In this document: piece after piece, positions 54,833 to 64,000 of the stretch | Position numbering within the stretch: position 1 is the stretch's first letter | Layout of the letters: every line of letters starts with the position of its first letter | Assembly (NCBI GenBank): GCA_023525975.1 | Contig: CM042044.1 | Coordinates: 16,106,501-16,170,500 of the forward strand | DNA: 64,000 nt | Direction of reading: 5' to 3' | Source: Smallanthus sonchifolius | Taxonomy: Eukaryota; Streptophyta; Magnoliopsida; Asterales; Asteraceae | Position numbers and translations under genes: made by a program | The notes under the pieces: generated by a model | What the model was told of the DNA's origin: nothing | The model's database searches: none | What the model saw: only the letters and a program-made list of their open reading frames with translations

Positions 54833-57800
54833 TTAGTTTGAGTTATGTTCGGTGAGTTTGTAAGCTAGGCTACAATAACTCACACAGATCCTAACGTATG
54901 AATGTAATAGTAGACACGGAGTATTGTTGAAGGTATGATTCAAGCAATTTATTCAAAACATCATAAATGAAGTACATTCGTATTGTTTTACCATAATATT
55001 CCTCTGTTAGGGTACGGGGGCAATTTATGTTGGAATACTAATTAGAGTTGAATTTGTACTCGTGCTAGAGTTTAATTGTGATATGAACACTCTAGACCTT
55101 GATAGCTAAGATGTATTAGATAGAAATATTGTTGTAGCTATCCATTATTCATAATAATGACTGTTCACAAGGCTAGAACATCATTATGTGTAAATCATAT
55201 GAGATCTACATGTTCAGGGGCGATAAGGTTACCTCTTTGGATTTTAAATGAAGAATAATATGGTAATTAAATTATCGAAGGGAATGACTGATCGATGGAA
55301 GATTCCATCGACGAATTTCCCAATGTATTTTTTTTTTCAAGTTGACATTAATTGCAACACCACAGAGTGGTATAGTCATAACCAGATTTCTGTAAATTGA
55401 CAATGTCATCATATGGTAAATCATCAATTAAAGAGGAATGAATGGATGTGATTCCTTATAAGATCTATGCTCATTGCCTATGACCAATATTCATTATGAC
55501 AATAATTAGATTATGCTAGATCTTAATGATGAAAATAAGTATATGTCCGTGAGGTATAATGCCTTACTGTGAGGAGTTCATTGTTCTTTATTCACCTGAA
55601 TGGAATAAAAAGGCTTCTCATGGTTGTGACTCGAATCGTCTAGACATGTTTACCTTTCAAGGATTAGGATTATTACCGTCATTGAACAAGAAGTTTTCAC
55701 CTAAATTGTATTAACTAGGAATGGTTATAAATTCAGCCGGTCGACTTAGACCATTGGTAGGTCATTGGTCTACGGAACTTCCTTTATTTGGATCAGAATG
55801 GTTCTAAGGAAGCTGATAACGGTTGTTTATGTGGTGAAATGGACAGCTATGATATGGAAGGAAATTTCATGGAAGTAGGGTTTCCTGAGATTAATTTTAG
55901 GTATGTGGAGTTTGATGTTTGTCTTTATTATTGAACTTTGGTTTGTATTTCTCATAAAATGGGTGTTGAACAATTATTTAGGGACAATGGATTCTGAAAC
56001 AATGTACGTCTTCTTAGTTCTAGTCTTAATTAAGAAAGGTAGCTATGAGTCTAGATAAGGAAGGAAAGAAAAGTGAAAATGAAACTGAATTGGCTCCGTT
56101 GTATTAATTTCAACATAATATGAAAAGAAGATGAACCAGCATGGGGTTCAAAGAGAAGTGAAATTGATCTTCAAGTTAAGTATTGCATATTTATTATTTT
56201 GCTATAGTCGAATAGCAATGATAGGTTATAGGAACAATTTTATGGATTGTTCCTTAGTGCTTTAGTATTTCTAGAGTATGTGATGCGAATGCATCACCAT
56301 ATGATTGAATTCGGGTAGTCTACCAGTAGATTGATTAGTGCAAACATATGTTTACTTCAAAGGAAATCAATCAATAACTATAAAGATAGTTTACCAATTG
56401 TTAATGAGCTATTTATGGATATAGCAACATTCACTAATGAATTTTTGTGAACAGTGAGTTGTTGGGGCAACTCATTCTTTGTTTGCTATAACAGCATAAT
56501 AGGTACGAAGATTGACAAGAATGTATGTATGTGAAGTAGGCTTCACAGTTTTGTGTGTTAGTCTCTCACATGTCTAAAGATAACAGATGTTTCCCACTTA
56601 CATGTTTGAAATTCGTTTGTACATAAGCATAGCTTATTGATCGTTGAAGGAGTATTTAAAGTTAATGATTCACTGACCATCCGAGGCTATGTGAACAACT
56701 TCTTTAATGAAAGCTAAATTCCACACTTGGCTCAAGTTGATTTTTCACAGATCCCGTATTTGTTTCATGAAAGAAAACCGGAATCCTTGTATCATTTTGG
56801 GAATAGAAAGTGCAAAGCACTTGCAAATAGTGTCTTGTGCGTCGATGAGATAGTTGAATTCTTTTTACCAAAACGCCGGTAACTATTTAAGAATCAGAGG
56901 ATACAATCATTCTCGTGTGTTAATGAAATATGTTAATAAATATTGCTATAACAGACATATGGTCACGATAGCAAAACGGATAGATTGGATTTATTGGCGT
57001 TCACTGCCAAATAAAAGTATTGTTCAGGTAATCAACACTTAACGATCTTAATAAGTAAAGATTGAAGCATAAATACGTACGTCTGGTGTACTGTGATAAT
57101 GGTAATTATCAAAGAGAAAGTCATATGATGACTTGAATCAAAAGGATCACACATATCACGAAAGGGAATCAACAAGATTGAAGGAAATTTATCCCTTTGC
57201 TTTAGTTTAGTCAAAAAAAGGTTCATTCATACTTTCAGCAGTTTGCGAGATGCTGTATAACTCTAGGTGTCAGTTGTGTTTACTAAAGGAATTTCGAATG
57301 TTACCTAATGCTAACAGGAAAGTTTTTCCAACATATGTAATCTCATGGACTTGCGTCCAACAAACAAATGTAGCAAAACAGATTGTTATTGTTCTGGTTT
57401 AGTAGATATGCCGACTTTTGTCAGTTCCTTTCATAAGGTAAGAGTACGGTCTGAATTTTAATTGATCAGAAAATAGAGTAGGAATGTGATTTGTAATTGA
57501 CAATGAGTCAATACACATACATACAAAGATAGAAGACAAAAATGTGCATTTACAATACTATGTTTGTTGTAATACAATAAGTTCTGAACTTGTCTGAATA
57601 TGACATCAGAGAATTGAAAAGATTAATCTCTCAAAGTTCCAAGAAAATTAGATGTATTGCTGAACTATAAGGTGGTATTGAGTTCAAAGAACACAACACG
57701 GAAGGAATGAAGAATACCGACATGTTACTATAACACGCACATTGATCTACACAACAGGATTGACTAGAATTCACATGTACCTGTAAATTCACCATTACGT

Positions 57801-58860
57801 GGATCCTTGCGTAATCGTCAATTTACCTTACATGATTACTCTAATGTTCTCCCGTCATGAATCATAACGCATATGTTCCTAATTGAATTAGTGTTCAACC
57901 ATTTCTAGACAATTCTAAGGATCAGTCAACGTTCACGTTTTGACCGAGTAGGCCTAATGTTAGACAAGGATAGTTGAGAGAGGATATTGTTGAGCTTTTC
58001 TCAAGGTTGGAACGTATAAGGGAAGTCTAATTATGGATATTGGAAGAGTAGTCCTCCATTTATTTTAAGCACATCCTGCTTCTTGTCCTTGATTTCGTGT
58101 TTATCAGAGTGTTCGTCTTTCTTATGTTGAATTAAACATATCTTGGAAAAAAAAACGTACAATCGGGCAGTGAAGTAAGCAATTGAAGAGAAGCGTGAAC
58201 TGAATTATCGTTCTTGATTGATGAAGGGAACAGTTACCGCTGACTAAAGATATCGTGCTAGCAAATAGAATGTGTAATAAAGTTTTCATGTTTCAAATAA
58301 TGTGAGCAATCACGTGTCATGTTTCAAATATTATGAGCATAAAGGATCTCATGTTTTGTTTGTTGTGACCAAATTGGAAAAAGTTTTATGTTCCGATTGT
58401 ATAAGCATTTATGATTTGAAACCTTGATTATTGTCATTTAGGTTTCATGCTTATAAATAATGTATGAATCAATTAATATAATTAGTCATGTATCAAGTAG
58501 TATGTTTAAGCACATAACAAGTAATCATGTCTCAAATCATGTATCAAGTAGTCATATATGAAAGTATTTCAAATAATATTTAATGCGTATAGTCAAGCTT
58601 CATATTATCACATAACGCAAACAATTAGCATTCTTGTGTAAAACAATATGCATAATACTGTTTTCAAATGTGTGCTTATGTATGCTAGTAATCCATGTTT
58701 TACTAGTGATCATGTTATGTTTATCACATAAATCGTGTTTAGCATTCCTATATAACGCTATCAATGTAGTATCACATAAGCACGTATGTTCTACGTTTTT
58801 AACTATCATGAGCCTACTGGTTATAGACTAGGTTTTTACACCTAATTCACTACAACTAAT
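54833..58860. other. Internal region of the first tandem unit
   Basis: About 4 kb without recognisable coding sequence on either strand. A TTTCATGT-rich block lies at about 58280-58620, next to the primer site. Confidence 0.7.
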
Positions 58861-58873
58861 GGCTCTGATACCA
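58861..58873 (-). other. Primer-binding site of the tandem LARD
   Basis: TGGTATCAGAGCC on the minus strand, three bases from the LTR at 58877; perfect initiator tRNA-Met consensus. Confidence 0.9.
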
Positions 58874-58876
58874 ATC

Positions 58877-60189
58877 TGTCACACCCCAATTGTTCCGAGG
58901 GAGTCGGAGCGAGATGTCAGGGTCGAGGCACATTGGTTATGCAGCGGAATTTGAAGCGTAGGGTTTTAAACAAAAACTTTTCCCCAAATAGCACATAAAC
59001 ATTTACTTCATGCAAGTAGTAATCATCGAGCAAGTAAAACTGATGTGCACGTAGGTAGTTAATTTCTTTATCCTGAAACAAAAGCATACACGAAAACGAG
59101 TCAACAATAATGCTGGTGAGTTCATAGGTTTGAGTTGAGAAAAATGTTGTATCAACGTATTTGTCTCTGAGGTATATAAATATAAACCAAATATAATGAT
59201 TGAGCATAATGTAATGTATGAACTGCATTGTATAATGTATTGGTATCATAAGTAAGTCCAAAACCAAATTTTGTGTCAAACCTCAATCCTACGTTTTGGG
59301 TTGAATTATAGGCAATGATGAAATAAGCCACCCTTGTCAAATGTTCACAGGTTCAAATGAATACGTTTGCAAAACCACTTGCACGAAAACGATTGGCAAA
59401 ACCATTTGCACGAAAAACAATTTTTATGTATATGATAAACAAAACAAGTAATGTTGACCCATCCGTAAACTAGCTAGGAATACGAATAATATGTACATAC
59501 ATGAGGCATAACCAAACCAAGACCAGGTGTTTTGCCCCTCACTCGTACCTCACGAGCAATTGTTTGAACACTATGCAGTCATTTGGCCAGAGGGACCCAT
59601 GGTTAGCGCGACTAACCATGACCGGGGGTGTCAATCCCAATAGTACTATCCATAGAATCTCAGGCTAATCTATAGCTAATGGTTATAAATATGATGATCA
59701 GGGGACTTTACGAGCTCCAAACGTGTTCACTCATGCAAACATAAAGGTCGGGTCTTGTTTTCTTGTTACCATACGAAAATGTTTGTATGTATGTTTCATG
59801 TTCTCAAATGTAATAAAGCAAGTATGTTTCAAGAATATTTGTATGTATGCTTTTCCCCAAAAAGATTGAAAATAGATAAAAAGTAGGGGCTATGAACTCA
59901 CCTCGATGTCCAGCTAAATGTATAATGCCATCACATTGTATGCAAGTAATCACCATCAAAGTCCCTAAATGCAATTATAGTAACTCTTGTTGTTAGGATT
60001 AATCTAATTCATATGCGCTTGAGCTCTATTAATTCATTAAGCTGTTACACTAATTTGATGTTCGTTAATGGATTACCATTTGTTTATTAGGTAAAGATTA
60101 CCTATCTCGAGCAGAGATTTTCAACGAGTACATATATTTATTTGTATAAATGTTATGTTTTCCAATAAACCGTCTATCTTTATATGATG

Positions 60190-60242
<53 letters not shown>

Positions 60243-62289
60243 ATTTGAATATAATATGAAAGTCTTTTGATTTAATTCAAAATATGAATTTTTATATTCA
60301 TATAGCTTTATTCGAACACGTTTGTATAAAATTCGCATACCGGTATTATTTATTAAACTTTATTTGATTCGGTATTATTTTATAAAGATCCAAATGTGTT
60401 TATGTCCATGAGATATTCATACCAACTATGTTCGTTATCCAAAATGTCCTAAATATGTATACATATACATGTTCGTACATGGCGGCTTTTATCTCATAAT
60501 ATAATACAAATACGTACATATCAAATATTAGTCATGTTAGGTCTCGTTTAATCAATTACGCGCCTATATTAATAATTATTTTTATGTACACGCATCGCCT
60601 AGAGCTCAAGTCTTATGACCGAACGAGCCTAATTTAAATGATTAAATACAAAGTATTCAACACGTATGTACCTTTTCGTACGCTCTTCTTATGAACCGAT
60701 GCGTCCTAAACCTCACCATTTTACACAATAGCCAAATTTGATCGCCTTTGACTTTTGGTAACCGACATCCAAAGCTACTCAAACGAAATAATATTTTTGT
60801 TTCGGTTCGTATCTAGACCAAACGGACTCCGAATCGGGTGATTCAAAAGCCTATGGTCTCGTATCATCTCACTGGTTGCTAGAACATTGTCATCACTTCT
60901 GTCCGATGCCGCCGCCGCCGTCTGCTGCCACGGCAGCGGCCGGAATCCGACATGTATCCGAAAAATATTTCCGTTTCGCGACCAAACTCGTTTGTATGGA
61001 TTATACGTGTCGCTAGGAACCCGAAAATATGATTTTCGTGGAAAAGCCCCAAAACGGAATGTCGCCGGAATCACGTAACTCGCCGGAAAACTTTTATATA
61101 CCTATTTTTCTGTTTCAAATCAACCAATCAATACACGGGAATGAAACCCGACCACCAATTTCATCTAACTTAATAATAACAAGAATCTAACTTGATAGAC
61201 TACAATTTTAATCTCGGGTTTTTACCTCTAAATTAAAGAAGTCGGAAATTTGAACGGAGTAACCGGAATTGCAACATCAGTGACCACCACCACCTGAGGT
61301 GGTCTTCTCCTCTGATGCCGCCTTCATCCACGGCGGTTCCACCGTCACCATCATCATCGTTGTCTAGATTCGTCATCAAAGCCAACACCACTACCGTCTC
61401 TCATGCTTTACTCTAAATCCGCTGACACCGGTGCCAACACCACCGCCACCGTCGTCTGTGGGGGTTGTCGGAGAGGGGTGAGGATCGCCGCCGGGAGGGG
61501 TCGCCGGAGATGGCGTGACCATCTCCCTTCATCTCTGGACTCTTTTTCTCTCTCGATGCACACATGTGTGTGTGGTTTTGTGTTTGTGTTTTGGCAGAAA
61601 GAAAGATATATATCTTTCAATTTCACGTACACGTTTTATTTATTAATTTATTTATTATATTATATTATTATAATTAATTTAGCTCATATTTTGTTTTTCT
61701 CTTATAACGTTTTATGTATAACGTTTTATAAAATTCCGATCACGTCTTCGGAACGTGCTCATTTTTCTCTACGTTTCGACCTAAGTTTCAACAGAAACGG
61801 AGCAGGTTTAAAATAATATATTTTAATATTATTATTAAATATTAATCGTTCGTCTAGGATTTCTAGGTCGAACGTCTTAATTTATAGACTCCAATTTGAG
61901 ACTATCGGAGCCACCCAACTTTTATTATTATTGTAGGTTTTCTACCAGTATTGCATGTCCACTCGAATCCATGTCGCGCCTAAAATTTCTGAATTTATAT
62001 TTTTAGATGAGTCGACTAAATAAGAATTAATAACTATTAAAAAATATATTAATTGTTAAAATTGTTTTCGAAACAGGTATGAGTGAATAATTGTATGTGC
62101 ATTTCTAAAATTACTCCGTAAGAGTATATATACATTTTTATGTACTTAATATATGTTATCTCGAATCTTTAAATGATCCGTCAAAAAATGTCACGTATAA
62201 AGTTCAGCTATCGGGCCGTTAATGGACCGAGCCCGTCTTTGGTGAATTATTTGTCAAAAGTAAATGACTCAAATTTTGGGGTTGTCACA
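58877..62289 (-). repeat. Second LTR of the tandem LARD
   Basis: 3413 bp. It differs from the first LTR by about four substitutions plus a 3-bp GCC gain near 60910 and a 2-bp GT gain near 61568. Confidence 0.9.
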
Positions 62290-64000
62290 TTTTCCCCGTG
62301 TTAAAGAAGTTTCGTCCTCGAAACTTAGTTTGAGTTATGTTCGGTGAGTTTGTAAACTAGGCTACAATAACTCACACAGATCCTAACGTATGAATGTAAT
62401 AGTAGACACGGAGTATTGTTGAAGGTATGATTCAAGCAATTTATTCAAAACATCATAAATGAAGTACATTCGTATTGTTTTACCATAATATTCCTCTGTT
62501 AGGGTACGAGGGCAATTTATGTTGGAATACAAATTAGAGTTGAATTTGTACTCGTGCTAGAGTTTAATTATGATATGAACACTCTAGACCTTGATAGCTA
62601 AGATGTATTAGATAGAAATATTGTTGTAGCTATCCATTATTCATAATAATGACTGTTCACAAGGCTAGAACATCATTATGTGTAAATCATATGAGATCTA
62701 CATGTTCAGGGGCGATAAGGTTACCTCTTTGGATTTTAAATGAAGAATAATATGGTAATTAAATTATCGAAGGGAATGACTGATCGATGGAAGATTCCAT
62801 CGACGAATTTCCCAATGTATTTTTTTTTTCAAGTTGACATTAATTGCAACACCACAGAGTGGTATAGTCATAACCAGATTTCTGTAAATTGACAATGTCA
62901 TCATATGGTAAATCATCAATTAAAGAGGAATGAATGGATGTGATTCCTTATAAGATCTATGCTCATTTCCTATGACCAATATTCATTATGACAATAATTA
63001 GATTATGGCTAGATCTTAATGATGAAAATAAGTATATGTCCGTGAGGTATAATGCCTTACTGTGAGGAGTTCATTGTTCTTTATTCACCTGAATGGAATA
63101 AAAAGGCTTCTCATGGTTGTGACTCGAATCGTCTAGACATGTTTACCTTTCAAGGATTAGGATTATTACCGTCATTGAACAAGAAGTTTTCACCTAAATT
63201 GTATTAACTAGGAATGGTTATAAATTCAGCCGGTCGACTTAGACCATTGGTAGGTCATTGGTCTACGGAACTTCCTTTATTTGGATCGGAATGGTTCTAA
63301 GGAAGCTGATAGCGGTTGTTTATGTGGTGAAATGGACAGCTATGATATGGAAGGAAATTTCATGGAAGTAGGGTTTCCTGAGATTAATTTTAGGTATGTG
63401 GAGTTTGATGTTTGTCTTTATTATTGAACTTTGGTTTGTATTTCTCATAAAATGGGTGTTGAACAATTATTTAGGGACAAGGGATTCTGAAACAATGTAC
63501 GTCTTCTTAGTTCTAGTCTTAATTAAGAAAGGTAGCTATGAGTCTAGATAAGGAAGGAAAGAAAAGTGAAAATGAAACTGAATTGGCTCCGTTGTATTAA
63601 TTTCAACATAATATGAAAAGAAGATGAACCAGCATGGGGTTCAAAGAGAAGTGAAATTGATCTTCAAGTTAAGTATTGCATATTTATTATTTTGCTATAG
63701 TCGAATAGCAATGATAGGTTATAGGAACAATTTTATGGATTGTTCCTTAGTGCTTTAGTATTTCTAGAGTATGTGATGCGAATGCATCACCATATGATTG
63801 AATTCGGGTAGTCTACCAGTAGATTGATTAGTGCAAACATATGTTTACTTCAAAGGAAATCAATCAATAACTATAAAGATAGTTTACCAATTGTTAATGA
63901 GCTATTTATGGATATAGCAACATTCACTAATGAATTTTTGTGAACAGTGAGTTGTTGGGGCAACTCATTCTTTGTTTGCTATAACAGCATAATAGGTACG
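62290..64000 (-). mobile_element. Second internal unit of the tandem LARD (cut by window end)
   Basis: Colinear with 54798-56510. I read about eight substitutions and one 1-bp indel in this 1.7 kb, for example GTAAGCTAG/GTAAACTAG and GACAATGG/GACAAGGG. Confidence 0.88.

Larger units (their letters stand above)
51390..64000 (-). mobile_element. Tandem LARD: LTR-internal-LTR-internal
   Basis: LTR 51390-54797, internal 54798-58876, LTR 58877-62289, internal 62290 to the window end. The repeat period is 7487 bp. LTRs begin TGTCACACCCCAATTGTTCC and end GTTGTCACA. The primer site (58861-58873) and polypurine tract (54798-54806) show minus-strand orientation. The internal 4.1 kb has no gag-pol and no ORF longer than about 70 codons. 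The left flank (CATGT, 51385-51389) has no partner within the window because the right end lies beyond it. Confidence 0.88.

Overview
The window is a plant nuclear genomic segment made almost entirely of nested transposable elements; I see no host protein-coding gene I would defend. The plant calls rest on plant-type Ty1/copia and Ty3/gypsy polyproteins, an Ac-type hAT transposase, a Mutator-like foldback element and a small Helitron. The copia extra ORF (13869-16590) resembles one I associate with Asteraceae copia elements, so an Asteraceae genome is my best guess, but that is inference.

Layout. 1-4150 is AT-rich, with a C-terminal fragment of an ORF, a MULE-like foldback element (914-1356), an inverted-repeat element (about 2000-2540) and a Helitron (2866-3278). 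From 4159 on, one old, heavily mutated Ty3/gypsy element (primer-binding-like site 4159, gag start 4635, 3' LTR start 12278) is the substrate for the rest. Into it went: a solo LTR (4758-6861, duplication ATGAG); a hAT MITE (7727-8790) that itself received a solo copia LTR (8228-8736, duplication AATAT); a truncated copia (about 10545-11821); a long copia (13323-50708, duplication TGGGA); and a tandemly arranged non-coding LTR element (51390 to beyond 64000).

The copia on the minus strand is about 12.5 kb once its insertions are subtracted. It contains a large LTR element without gag-pol (19397-32098, duplication CACAC), which itself contains an almost intact hAT transposon (23453-26320, duplication CGTATGAC); a truncated gypsy LTR with a repair-like scar (33952-36837); a full-length gypsy (37643-46138, duplication GAACA); and a hAT MITE in its 5' LTR (49488-50257). 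The deepest nesting is four levels: gypsy, copia, LARD, hAT.

Most boundaries were fixed by reading terminal motifs and matching target-site duplications by eye. Main points of interest: family-specific short palindrome arrays lying 10-30 bp upstream of the TATA box in several unrelated LTR families; a conserved quasi-palindromic box about 20 nt before the 3' LTR in four elements, coding and non-coding alike; an LTR-internal-LTR-internal tandem with period 7487 bp; a LARD ORF predicted to be tail-anchored; and a copia extra ORF with a splice acceptor before its start and a stop codon inside the 3' LTR.
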